Assembly: GCA_015501605.1 (NCBI GenBank)
Contig: JADNRZ010000013.1
Location: 992,001-1,056,000, forward strand
Direction of reading: 5' to 3'
DNA from: Panaeolus papilionaceus
Taxonomy: Eukaryota > Basidiomycota > Agaricomycetes > Agaricales
Length of the DNA: 64,000 nucleotides
The notes below the pieces were generated by a model. It did not search any database. It had not been told where the DNA came from and was given only the letters and a program-made list of their open reading frames with translations. Position 1 is the stretch's first letter. Every line of letters starts with the position of its first letter. Position numbers and translations under genes: made by a program. Shown here piece after piece: positions 1 to 10,599 of this stretch.

Positions 1-454
1 ATCCTTGCTGCCAGCTCAGAGAGCCTGATCGAGTGCGAGAGGGTTGAGTGTTGAAAAAAGGTTGGTGAGCTGGCAAGTCTGAATCGGGTGGGTGTTATTT
101 TCTGGACTTTAGTGAGTTTGTGCTGACAGTAGGGCAGAACGAGTGAAGAAATAAAATAAATACTGAGCCGAGCGACAATCTGCCACATCGACTAGAGCGC
201 GAGGCGAAGTACAATGATAAGTGGGAGAGACGTGGATGAGTCGCCAAAGGGTGACTTCGCTCACGTGACCAAAAAGTGCGATCTGTGCGTGCACAGATCT
301 TCACAATAATTGAAGGTAAGGCCAAGCTGCGCATGGCGAAGCCCGCAACTTCTATTTTTGACCTAGTTGTTTTTTTAATATTTCACGATATCACATTTGT
401 ATAAATTCAATTTCTGGTTTTTTTTTTTTTCATCGATATTTTATTAACTTCCAC
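1..454. other. Intergenic, left edge
   Basis: No gene was recognised. Around 272-295 there is a short inverted repeat (gatctgtgc / gcacagatc) preceded by cacgtg. A similar block lies in the opposite orientation at about 46800-46850, so this may be a scrap of a dispersed repeat. A run of T (about 418-430) precedes the P1 gene. Confidence 0.4.
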
Positions 455-1686
455 ATGTTGATATCGCCTCCGCTTACTCCTGTCCCTCCTCTTCTTAAGC
501 GTATGAGCATCTATGATGTTCTAAGTGCATGTATCACGTCTGACGATATAGGCGGGTATTTTCTCGCTAGTGGCCGACACACCTTTGGAGTGGATTACAC
601 CTTTCGTCATCATAATTGCAGTATTAACAAGGGGTGGTCGCGATATATTGTAACGCCTTCAGGCGATTCGGATAATTTATTTCAGACAATATTATTTGGG
701 GAAATGGCGTCTAACGAGCAAGGAACTCGCATAGATGCTAAAGGCGGGGGTATATCCTCTCTGTCGTCATCTACTGTTGTACGTGGTCTTTTATTATGAC
801 GAGATTGCAAGTATTTATGGATAAAGCAGATCATCGATGACGATACTATTTGTCGCAATAGTTATGTTTTGCGACGCCCGAGTCAATGCACTGCCGAGCT
901 CAGTCAACTCTGGGACGCTCAGAACAATGAGATTTTGAATGTGTCAGCTGGGGCGGAGGCTTTGGGGGTAAGTCACATTATGGTTTTTTTTGGGATGTTG
1001 TTAGGCGTTAATGTCCGATTAGCAGGCGCGAAATGACATGCAGATGTTCCGCCCTATTCGTTACGACGCTGTTGGACGTTTGATTGGCATTCAATTGGAA
1101 GGTACTCCTCTTTACGATGTAGGGAATGTCGTGGATTTTTTATTCATTTTTTACTGATTATCATTTGCTGGTAGCATTTTCCTCCGTATTCGGATTTAGA
1201 TAATCCTCATCAGTGGTCGTCGGAATTGTGTTTGAATCGCTCTTGGCAACGTACTCATCCCCTCTTTGGCAAGCTCCGTACGAACCGTATATGGGGTAAG
1301 GTTTAATTTTGTGCGTGAGTTAGCGCTGAGGTTTTTTCTATTAGCCTCGCCGCAGGAATTGCGAAGGACATATAGTGCGACTAATCTTCCTGATTATGGT
1401 GGTTCGGAATTTCAAAATCACAGTGGTTTGCTTTTGCAACCGGAGATATATGATCATGACGGTACTTTGATTGCGCCGTGGGATGTTGGTCATATCTTAT
1501 CGGAGGGTTCGCTAGTTTACGCAGAGGGCTCTTTTGTATATTGTTCATCCTCGCGAGACCCAGGCGTGAGTTTCTTTTTCTCCTTATTGCACTTACATGT
1601 TCTCAATTTGACGTTTGGATCGGAGGCAGTGGTTGAAATTTATCGCGCAATCCGTTTCGATAATTGGACCTAGTTTTAATTCATAG
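455..1686 (+). CDS. P-family gene P1, unknown function, six coding exons
   Basis: I do not recognise this family. Inferred exons are 455 (or 503)-778, 830-967, 1026-1118, 1175-1295, 1345-1565 and 1630-1686, all with GT-AG introns of about 50-70 bases and phases 0,0,0,1,0. The product is 317 aa, or 301 aa from the ATG at 503, which opens with MSIYDV like the start of P4. Shared marks are ILFGE near the end of exon 1, CRNSYVLRRP in exon 2, a short exon 3 ending GTPLYD, HPLFGKLR in exon 4, APWDV followed by YAEGSF in exon 5, and FIAQS in the tiny last exon. No signal peptide, membrane segment or known catalytic motif is evident. P2, P3 and P4 nearby have the same plan. Function is unknown; the gene model is inferred from splice sites and paralogue comparison. 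Confidence 0.75.
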
Positions 1687-1741
1687 TGGTAGAGACGATG
1701 TACAAGTAATATACACCAATTGAAGAAATCGACGTGATTAT

Positions 1742-3224
1742 TTACTCATCATCTGCCTTCTCCTTGCCTTTCCTGCTCTGCGATTTAGTTTGGGTCGGCT
1801 TCGCCTTTTTCGATGGTGAGGGACCATCAGGCGCATCGCCTTCTGTTCGCCCAAAAGCGTCGAATGTTTGACTTCGCTTAGGCGTTTCGTACACAGGTGC
1901 CGCGTTGGTTGAGGTAGATTTTACTTTAGGGAGATCAGGCTTTTCGAAGTCGTTGGAGCTATCGGCGATTACTTTTATAGAGTCTGCGATGAACTGAAGT
2001 GTCTGTAGAGATGATGGTGAGCATTGATCAGACATATATGACATTTACGCACCGGACGACGTCCAGGAGGGCACCATACATTGAAGACGCCCTCGAAAAG
2101 TGCCAACACGCCAGGTTTTAAGACCTCATGCACGCGCCAAGGGGGCACGATGTTGTTGTTGATGTCGTATATGTCGTGTTGCAGTAATTTCGAATTTTGA
2201 TGGCGGAAGAAAGTGGTTTTGTAGTCGTTATAGCCGGGATACATCGAGCAGTCGTATAGCTTTCCAGGGGCGATTTCGGTCTCGTCTATGCTGTTGTAAG
2301 CACATGGAGCATGCAAGATGTGAAGTACTCACCATGCTTTTTATGACGCGGAGCTCCGGGTGTTGTTGGTACACCTTTCGTTTCCACCATTTGCTGCACA
2401 TCTCGAGTCAATTTTACTTTGGCGTTTGGTTTAGGAGTGCTTGTTGGGGGGGCTGGGTTATTGTTCTGGGGTGCGCGCTAGTAAGGCGTAACAGTAAAGA
2501 CGGAATGGTATTAAACGGTTGTGTAGTAAAGGGAAAAGCAATATTGACTTACGACGTAGATAGGCCGTGTGGCGACTCGGATGCTGTAGTCCGAAGCGGA
2601 TGTAGCATTCAAAATACCCTTGACATCTTCGGCCTGATGTGTTGTCAGTTAGGGACGGAATAAATCTGACTCGAGATAATTACCTTTAAAGATTCTTTCA
2701 CCACGTCCGTTAGGCGTGCAATCTCTTGCACTTGATTCTCCCATGCGACTTGCAAGGTGTTCGTCGCTAGTGTAGGGCAGTTGATTTGTATCACATTGCG
2801 TGCTGATGACCCGTCATACATGTACTAGCAAGAGTCTTTAGCCAGTTTGTATTTTCTGAATAGGATTAATGCAACTCACATTATCTTCTTTTTTTGCGTA
2901 GAAATTTCCCATTAGACCGAACTGGGAACCTGCAGCTTTGTTGTCGCACTCGCCAAAAAGTATGGTGGAGAAGCCGGTTTTGGTTTGGTCATTGAAGAAG
3001 AAAGATACGTTTTTCCACCCGTCGTCGCGACCTGACGGTTCTTGTACCATTATGTAGTCGTCCTTTATGGCAAGGCCTCCAGCTCCTAAGTAAGCTCGTT
3101 CGTTTTTGGCGTCGCAAAGGTGGTTGCCCATGGTGTGATATATGCCGTTGGGAGCACGACGCGATTTGTATTGATCGGAACTGAGAGTGGGAAGAGCATT
3201 TTCGGATGTGGATTGCGAAGGCAT
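1742..3224 (-). CDS. P-family gene P2, unknown function, basic C-terminal tail
   Basis: This paralogue of P1 lies on the minus strand and converges on it, with about 55 bases between the stops. Inferred exons, read on the minus strand, are 3224-2880, 2824-2684, 2633-2553, 2477-2333, 2285-2053 and 2002-1742, giving about 401 aa with phases 0,0,0,1,0. Family marks are TILFGE in exon 1, NCPTLATN in exon 2, PIYV closing exon 3, PPWRVHEVL followed by FEGVF in exon 5, and LQFIADSI opening the last exon. It differs from its relatives by a long last exon encoding a Ser/Lys/Arg-rich, probably disordered tail (KKAKPTQ, RKGKEKADDE) that resembles a nuclear localisation signal. The fourth exon also carries a Pro/Asn-rich start, and its acceptor could be at another AG nearby. 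No function can be assigned. Confidence 0.72.
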
Positions 3225-3490
3225 GGTTGAAACTTAAGGATAGTGCGATGGATGTTTTTATTATTTTAGCAGAGGAGGATGAATTGGTTTTTATAAGGCA
3301 TAAATTATGAAAGGAGATCAGAGTTGGTTTCATGTCAAACAACGCCGTTAGACAAGTTTGAAACCGGCGTGGCATGATTAAGGTGGAATACAGCAGATGT
3401 TCGTATTTGTGAAACTACCGGGGAAAGCATTTTTCACCGCGCTTAAGACATCCAAATCGATGTAAATATTATTCGGTCTTTGATGTAGCA

Positions 3491-4785
3491 TTAGAAGGGC
3501 GGGGTTGGCAAGATTAAGTAGAAATTTACATACTTTGTGTGTAAGGGGACTGACATTGTTGCAATGGAGTCGTCGATATCGTAGATGTCGGACGTTTGGG
3601 AAGTAGAATCGGTAAAATTTGATGAGTCGGAGTCGGAATCAGACGTGGAAAGGGGGGACGAGGTATTGGCGGATTGCGAATACTGCAATACTGTTGGAGA
3701 TTTAACAACTGCGGCTTTCAATGTGTCCAGAGTGATGTCGTCAGCCAATAGATAACAAGATTTTAAAAATGGGGATGTCAGAAGGCTGTAGGACACTTGG
3801 CCAAGCCATTTTTCGTCTCTGTTGAACCAGATCTCCCAGCTGTTCATTTGGAAGGGGTCTTCTAAGGGCTCTGTCAAGTCTTTGTCGAGAGGAATAGTCC
3901 AACATTTTGTGTCTCCTACGAAGCGGCGGCTCTCATTGAAGAGAGAGCGAGGATCCTTCCGAGATGAACCACGACGGAGGCCATAAATCATGCGGTAGCC
4001 ACGATGCTTATACTTCTCAATGATATTCATATCTGCCAAGTTGCGCCGACGATTGATAAGGCCCACTTTGATGTTCAAGGTGGCTGTAGGGTAGAAGCAA
4101 TATGCGGCGCGGGCGGTGACGATGTTGAAATGGATGGCTATGTGGCAATGAACGAACGGTAAACCGGTAAGTCTGAATTCAATAGTGATAGGCAGGAATT
4201 GTTCTTACTACATTGGAAACGGCCTAGTGTTTCCATGGGGCCTTTGATGCAAGCGATAACGTGGACTTTCAATGACTTGAAGACGAAGGTTGTGATTGAA
4301 GCTATTGAAGGGTCGTAATATTGGGGTTGGATGTCGGTTCGGACCGCGTATGTTGTGCTCTCGCGGGGGACTGTAGATTGTGAAGGTCGATTGATTTTGT
4401 GAGAGAGGACACCTTTTTGTTTGAAATGTGCGCGAAACCATCTGATGGCTTGTAGTACGTTATTGCAGGGCAAGTAGATATCGATGTTGTCGGGCAGAGG
4501 GTGGGTTCGGGTGAAGAACGATAGAGCCACTGAGCCGGAAATGACCATATGGTAATCGTCCATTGCTTGTCGTATTTTCCCGTGAGCTGAGGAAGGAAAG
4601 TAGCGGTGTACTTTCGAATTGAAGGATGTTGTATGACGCAAGTGCATGTGGACGCAGACACGGAGTGTTTTGCACGCAGCCGCGAAGGCAATCAAATCGC
4701 GACCTTGTAAGACATTGCATATGAGGTTGATAACATCGAAAGGACTAGTCGGTATTGAGTATTTGGTTGATAGGCGTGTTTTCAT
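3491..4785 (-). CDS. F-box-like protein with nucleotidyltransferase-like segment
   Basis: Two exons are inferred. Exon 1 runs 4785-4209. The intron is 4208-4138 (GTAAGA...CATAG). Exon 2 starts at 4137 and reads through without interruption, giving FNIVTARAAY and then KVGLINRRR. The N-terminus (about residues 11-50, SPFDVINLICNVLQGRDL then CKTLRV) looks like an F-box, which in known proteins binds Skp1. It is followed by SGSVALSFFTRT and PDNIDIYLP, reminiscent of the GS...D.D pattern seen in many fungal F-box proteins with a degenerate nucleotidyltransferase fold. The C-terminus is rich in Ser and Asp. The stop is at 3491 unless a donor at about 3530 (GTATGT) is used for a further exon. The gene lies inside the P-family cluster. 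The F-box assignment is moderate and the enzyme-like fold is a guess. Confidence 0.6.
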
Positions 4786-5442
4786 CGGACTTACATCGTT
4801 AACTGGCGTTCGTTTTTAATGGTGAGGAGCCAGGAGCCATTCAGAGCATGCCGTGTAGCAGACATTGTGCATTTGCCACTGCAAATGAGAAAAAGGATAG
4901 AATCGGGGTGTTTTTGGCTCATGAATTTTACATAGAGACTTTTATCTCAGGACAAAGAGGGACTGTCTGACGTGGTAGATTTCTGTTGTGTTTTAGGGTG
5001 ATTTTTTCCGACCATGTTTTAATTTTGTTTTGTGGTGATGAGTAATGACCATTGCAGCAGTTTTATTATTGGAAGACGACAATGAAGGTCCAGAAGAGAC
5101 AGCCGATTTACGGGGTAGGATAACAAGAGGGTTGACATGGGCTAATTCACGGATAAGTAAGGTTCAAGCGGTGGACTGTGTTTACGCAAATGTGCCATAT
5201 TGACCATTGGGGATAGATCCGGCCCGCCGAGACATATTCGGACAAGGCCGAGCATGGACGAGTTTTTCGTTAAGGCTCTTAGAGTCGTTGTGATTTGTTC
5301 AGTCGATGGAGAGATCGTGAATAGTTAGTTTCATAGAGAGACTGTTTCACTTTGGGCGTTTCTGGAGATTTTACTGTCTGCGTATGGTTTTCCTTTCCAT
5401 AACCCCTTGGCATTCCGCTGATTTTGTCCCCGACATATCAAT
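4786..5442. other. Intergenic between F-box-like gene and P3
   Basis: Probable divergent promoter region of the F-box-like gene (minus) and P3 (plus). A 51-codon open frame at about 5048-5203 has no recognisable feature and is not called as a gene. Confidence 0.4.
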
Positions 5443-6550
5443 ATGAGCTGCATCAAATTCGAGGCGTCACAGGGCGATCTGCTTGGCCATGCATTGGATC
5501 TTCGAATTGTCGACAAGAGTTCTTTGTCTCCTCGGCCTGCTAAGATAATATTAACGCACCGAGACGAAATCCGCGATGCAACTGTATGTCTTGAAGGTTT
5601 CGTGTCTCCTTCTGGCGAAGGAAGTAGCTTGGGAGCCATAGGAGGCTACCAGTTTGCTTCGCGAGACTATTTGAGTGTAAGTTCGTCTGGTTCATTCATT
5701 GAGAGTACGAGCTAACGTGCTATTAGTATATAGGGGATTCTACTGTTTGTCGTCCTATTTACTGCGTCAGCGCTAGTCGAGGCCGAGAAGATGTCATGGA
5801 ACGACAAGTGAATTTCATCAAGACACTTCAGCATCGCGTGGAACTAGAATGTGGTGTCGGTATTCTTTGATCTTTTGTGTTTTTCCCTTCTCCTTGCTTA
5901 TGATTACACAGCTCCGAGTCAAGAATGCTGTTATGGTCAGCGAGGATGGTGAAGGGGAACTATTGAATTCTAGGCTGCTTATCAAAGGAGAACCTATTTA
6001 CGAGGTTTGATTATCATTTTTTAAAAATATTTTTTTTTGGTGATGTTCATTATCTCTTGCGTCAATTATTTGACTTTTTATCCAGCGTGAGCGGTCGTTT
6101 AGTAGAGGCCGTTTGGAAAACCTACATTTCTTGGGGAAAATACGGCATGTTCACGGTTAGTAAAGGTCGCATATTTTGAAGCTTTAATGGCGGAAGATGA
6201 TAATAGTTTGTGATGTAGACATGGTTCCTGAGCCGATTACCGCTTTTTATGACGTTTGCAAGATGCCTAATTATCACCAATATCCCTTTCACCACCATGC
6301 TTCTGTTTTAGCCCAACGAGATATTAGAAGAGCAGATGGGAGTCTAGTGTTGCCGTGGGACGTTGCCGACGCTTTCAAGACAGCGAACTATACCAAGTTC
6401 ATCGGCAATTTCTTTTTCATTTACGACGCCTCGCGTGAATCGGTGTGTAATTCTTCTCCAGATGGTTTGTTAAGCAATCACTATATCTAATTAGAGGTAC
6501 AGATTGAAATGACATTTATTTCTACTCAAGTCATGGTTGCTCGCATGTAA
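5443..6550 (+). CDS. P-family gene P3, unknown function
   Basis: Inferred exons are 5443-5676, 5727-5855, 5912-6004, 6086-6155, 6207-6442 and 6503-6550, about 269 aa, with phases 0,0,0,1,0 as in P1, P2 and P4. The exon 2 donor is a weak GTCGG site chosen because it keeps the frame. Shared marks are [11 protein letters not shown] in exon 2, GEPIYE ending exon 3, HFLGKIR in exon 4, LPWDVADAF followed by IGNFFF in exon 5, and MTFIST in the final exon. The first exon is the most divergent: the ILFGE motif is not clear. The last exon was chosen over a nearer AG because it restores the family C-terminus. The TAA stop (6548-6550) directly abuts the stop of the RNR gene on the other strand. Function is unknown. 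Confidence 0.7.
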
Positions 6551-7751
6551 CTAGAAGTGTTCGGTTGTCGTGCTAATGTTTTGACATGAATAGCGGTATG
6601 ATATGATTTGTAATGTCGTAGTCGATGAGCATACATATATGAGGAATGAAGAGGAATGGATACATACAACATAAAGGAGGATTTGATCGCAGAGGCTGTA
6701 GATGCAGAAGGATCGACGTAGGCATTGCGGTATTCAGCGACTCGGCGTTCAAAAAAGTTGGACTTCGATTGCAGTGAAATTAAGTCCATAAAATCGAACG
6801 GATTCGCTGAATTCCAGTGTTTCTTTTGGTCCAGAGCTACCAATAAGCGATCGGCTACAAACTCGATATACTGTTTCATAGATTTGTTGTTGATTCCTAT
6901 CAATGCCACAGGCAACGCATCTGTGGAGAAATGAATTACATGATTAAGACATGCTAAGGTGACATACCGCATATAAAGTCTTGTTCTATTGCGACTGCGC
7001 TGACGATGATGTCTAAAAGGGCGTCTGAGGTAGGTTTCTGCCTGAGAAGAGAATACAAATGGCATGCGAAATCGGTGTGTAAGCCTTCGTCGCGAGATAT
7101 TAAGTCGTTAGAGAATGAAAGGCCAGGCATTAACCCTCTTTTTTTAAGCCAAAAGATTGCGCAAAACGATCCCGAGAAGAAGATTCCTTCTACAGCGGCA
7201 AAGGCGACCAGACGTTCAGAGAATGGAACGTCATCAGAGGAAGTCCATTTCAGAGCCCAGGATGCTTTCCTTCTGATGCAAGGTATAGTTGACATTGCGT
7301 TGAAAAGGCGGTTACGTTCGATATTGTCGGAAACGTATGTCTGGAGGAGTAGGGCGTACATTTCAGAGTGGACATTCTCTATCATGGCCTGGAATGCATA
7401 GAAACACCTCGCTTCAGGAATTTGAACTTCTTGAGTAAAACGCGTAAGGAGGTTTTCATTCACGATGCCATCTGATGCTGCAAAAAACGCAAGGACGTGC
7501 GAAATAAAGTGGCGTTCATAGTCGTTTAACTTATTCCAATCAGCGACGTCGTGTGATAAGTCTACTTCCTCTACCGTCCAGAACGAAGCCTGAGCTTTTT
7601 TGTAGAATTTCCATATCTAACTGTGATTCAGTATGGTGACCATGAAAAAGCAATTGGACCTAATTACGTCGGGGTAGGTGATAGGATACAATACGAAACG
7701 ATTATCTTGAGACTGTAAAAGGGGCTCTCCGCCTAGGAGAGCACGCCCCAT
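6551..7751 (-). CDS. rnr2: Ribonucleotide reductase small subunit (R2, class I)
   Basis: R2 houses the di-iron tyrosyl radical that lets class I RNR make deoxyribonucleotides. Inferred exons are 7751-7668, 7616-6968, 6920-6668 and 6572-6551, 335 aa. Iron ligands and the radical Tyr are visible: the Asp of EEVDLS, Glu, His and Tyr of ENVHSEMY, Glu of AAVEGIFF, and Glu and His of SRDEGLH. The last exon is only 22 bases and supplies the C-terminus FTTTEHF, which fits the F-x5-F peptide by which R2 docks on R1. The chosen ATG precedes [11 protein letters not shown] and gives a product lacking most of the N-terminal extension of typical fungal R2 (about 400 aa). An upstream exon cannot be excluded. 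The body is more divergent than housekeeping fungal R2, so this may be a second, specialised copy. It lies between P3 (convergent) and P4 (divergent). Confidence 0.88.
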
Positions 7752-8103
7752 TTCTTTTCTTAGTTTTGAAAGGTGAAGAGCTCAATGGTGACGTACAGTT
7801 GTGCAGGACAGGCGATTCCTCAGGGGGATCAACTTTTATTGAGGGCAATATCAGGTCTGTTGACGTGTTCATAGGCATGCGAGATGGAGATATCCCCTAT
7901 GCAGTCAGAGGTTGGCGTGGTGGAAAAGTGAGGAATTGTTTGATGACGTCAAAGGTTGAGAATAGACAAATCAAACTAATTATAGATCTCCTTTCGCTTG
8001 CTCATTACTATTCAAATGCTCATCACTGCGTACATGACTTCACGGTTACCTACTTCACAATAACACGAAACTCGCTATTCAAGATCCAATTATTTTTTTT
8101 ACG
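7752..8103. promoter_or_regulatory. Divergent intergenic region between RNR R2 and P4
   Basis: These 352 bases separate the start codons of the RNR gene (minus) and P4 (plus) and must hold both promoters if the starts are right. Palindromic tgacgtca lies near 7942-7949. No clear TATA box was picked out. Shared regulation is an inference from spacing only. Confidence 0.4.
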
Positions 8104-9377
8104 ATGTCGTTTGCATCTGAGGGATTATATCGAGGGGATATTTATAACTCCTTACAGGCATGCTTAGACGATGCTAGCATCAAAAGCCATTTCCTTGGAA
8201 GTGGATCAAGCTCATTTAACGTGGATTTTCGATTGCCGTCTTCGAGGCATCCTGCTTTTCTCAATTGGTATAATCAGAATCTTCTTATGCAACAACCTTC
8301 GGAGGAAACATTCGTGACGACGTTGTTTGGGGAACTAGGAGGCGAACAAATGGGAACTGTTATAGGATTAGCTGGAGAGAATGCAATGCCGTCTGGAAAT
8401 AAGGTATGTTCAAAGGTTAACTGAGCGTACTAGACAGACGATTAACGGCTATAGGCGTATTCGAACGACGCAGGCTGTCGAAATGCATATGCATTACGTA
8501 TGCCTACGTTGCCTACGGTTCCGATCTACAACGCATTCCAGCAGCAGACTTCTCAATTTAAGGTCATTATAGAAAACCTCACAAGTAATAGATGTGTACG
8601 TATTTTTCTGCGCGTCTCATATGAAAAATCTGTGAGAATTAATATTCTCAAATATTTTTTATTTTATTTTTAATTAAGGGAGGCTCACCGTTGACTTTGA
8701 CGCCCATCCGCGAAGTGGATTGCCCTCCTGAGACCGTATTAGTCGTTCATGGTTGTCACACGTATATTGTGAGTGAGGACATCCTGAATCAAAGAAGAGA
8801 TGGAAAGGCCTCATGCAAGCGAGTTATGTTTACCAGAACACGTTCGCAAAAGCTGTTGGCATGCCTCGGAATCGCTTGTCTGTCTTACCTGTCCAATTCG
8901 ATAGGCAATGGCAGAAGGCCAACAGCGCATTTTTGACGCTCAGGGGAGGACCTTATTATGGTGAGTGCTCAATGGTTTGACGACGAAGAACAATTGTCGC
9001 TTATCTGACTGAAAAAAATGCAACAGCCAAATCAAGCGACCTTCAAAAGACATACCCGCTCAGTAGCCTTCCCATCTTCTCGGATTTGCCAAAATTATTT
9101 ATCCAGCAATACGCCCTTCGTCAGCCAGAAGTTTATAACGCAGGAAATCAACTAATTAGTCCATGGGATTTACAAAAGCATGTCAGGGAAGGAGTCCTTT
9201 GTTTAGTGGAAGGATTCTTTCGATTGCGGGGCCGATATGACGAAGAACAAGTAGGTATTTTATATGAATGCCGCAGGCGATAATCTCACATTTTCACAGA
9301 GCTTGATGTTTATAGCGCAAGTATTGACTATAGTCGATGAGGCGGAAGCTAAAGTGTGGGACGATGAATGTTCTTAA
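8104..9377 (+). CDS. P-family gene P4, unknown function
   Basis: Inferred exons are 8104-8403, 8455-8595, 8679-8768, 8837-8960, 9027-9250 and 9300-9377, giving 318 aa with phases 0,0,0,1,0. All donors are GT and all acceptors are AG; every join keeps frame. Family marks are TTLFGELGG in exon 1, CRNAYALRMP in exon 2, the short third exon ending HTYI, RQWQKANSAF in exon 4, SPWDLQKHV followed by LVEGFF in exon 5, and LMFIAQVL in the last exon. Exon 2 is 141 bases, exactly as in P2. No signal peptide or membrane segment is seen. It is divergent from the RNR gene. Function is unknown; the clean gene model argues that it is expressed and under selection. Confidence 0.75.
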
Positions 9378-9679
9378 GCATATGCGATCGCATGTAGCGA
9401 CTTTTTTGTCACCAGGGACATTCTTGCTCTAATCAGACGAAGTCAGGTGTATAAGCAGTACAGGGACATTTTTGCACTATTAGGCCGATCACGAACCCTA
9501 ATACAAACACCATAAGATATATGTGTACATTAAAAACTATGAAAAATTTGAAAGGACCAGGTGTTGGGATACACGAGAGAAGCGATTGGTTAGGCATTAT
9601 GATACTTAAAAAAAAAACTAAGCTCAAGATGTTAGCTGTAGTGGTTTAATGAGAGGGAAGTAAATTGTTACCGTTTGAA
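9378..9679. other. Intergenic after P4
   Basis: Nothing is recognised apart from a short perfect palindrome (atgcgatcgcat at about 9381-9392). This lies on the 3' side of the Helitron gene, but no convincing Helitron 3' end (hairpin followed by CTRR) could be fixed here. Confidence 0.35.
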
Positions 9680-10430
9680 TCACCGAAAACGTGCGCCATT
9701 GGCTGAATTTTCAGAAAGCTTATCGTCTACGAGCATCTGGAAAACGGAGATGACATCCAGAATTGCACTCTCCCACAGTTTCGACGTATTCTCCTCCCAC
9801 TCTATGCATGATGCCGAAGGTCGCCTCCCCCACCACCCGACTGAAAGTATGACCGAACCGATATCGTCCTGCCAAGCGTATGCGTACTGCTCCTCTTCGT
9901 CTGGATCCAATCCACCGGCGTATACATCGACTTGACCACGTAGGCTGGTTAACTTGCCTATTCCCTCTAGGAAACGGGTGTAGACAGGCGAGTCATACGT
10001 ATTTTGCAGAGCGTTGACCTCGCGCGTTTGATCAGAAGCAACCTACATGATTCCGACGCGATCCCGTTAACCAAAGAATCAGGAGACGTTGACGCTATTG
10101 GGAACCCGCTTTGCGTATGATTCCGTCGACCTATTAGGGAAGGGAGAGAGCTGAAGGAGCAGGAAAGAGGGTTCGATGGAACCCTGCTTGCGTTGTTGTG
10201 AAGGAGTCGTTTTAGTCCAGCCATAACCAGTAATAGGGTCTGGCACTGGTGGTTCCCCTTCTGTTTTTACTTGTCCGTCCGACTCGGCCTAAGAGTTTGC
10301 TGCCTGCCGTAGCGAGTCCTAATTCTCCCGATTCAGGAATAGGCGGAGCTTTATTGAATTAGCGGCCAGTCAACGTCTATTGCATTCATTCCTTCGGGCG
10401 ATAGTTTGTGCATGGCAGAGAGCCCTGTGG
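9680..10430 (-). pseudogene. tsc2: Tuberin (TSC2) RapGAP-domain fragment, decayed
   Basis: Read on the minus strand, pieces match the Rap/Ran-GAP part of tuberin, the GTPase activator for Rheb upstream of TOR. From 10262 downwards a frame reads IEPSFLLLQLSPFPN, which fits the PSF-FLQL opening of the tuberin GAP domain, then hits stops. From about 10045 another stretch reads VASDQTREVNALQNTYDSP, then YTRFLEGIGKL, VDVYAGGLDPDEEEQYAYAW and QDDIG, as in the domain core. The catalytic-loop half (N-D-S-G region) is absent. An exon-like piece at 10430-10360 (MHKLSPEGMNAIDVDWPL) may belong to it. With stops between blocks and no 3' half, this cannot encode a GAP. It lies just 3' of the Helitron gene and on the same strand, suggesting possible capture. 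The tuberin identification rests on motif memory. Confidence 0.62.
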
Positions 10431-10599
10431 TAGAAATTAGAACGAGTTAAACCTGACATAAAAAGCAGACATTGCTTACTCTGTACACACTGAATTCAGG
10501 TGTTGTCGGAAGAATTGCAGCTTTTGGAGTCTGCTGCTCGACCTGGTTCGTCCCCATACCATTCGATATGTTATTTTGCTTGGACGGGATAGTTGGGCG

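Noticed and set aside
7006..7401. 131-codon plus-strand ORF
   Set aside because: Antisense to the well-supported RNR R2 exon 2.
455..9377. An integrated large DNA virus (because of RNR next to unknown paralogues)
   Set aside because: All these genes have several spliceosomal introns with fungal features and no capsid, polymerase or packaging gene is present.
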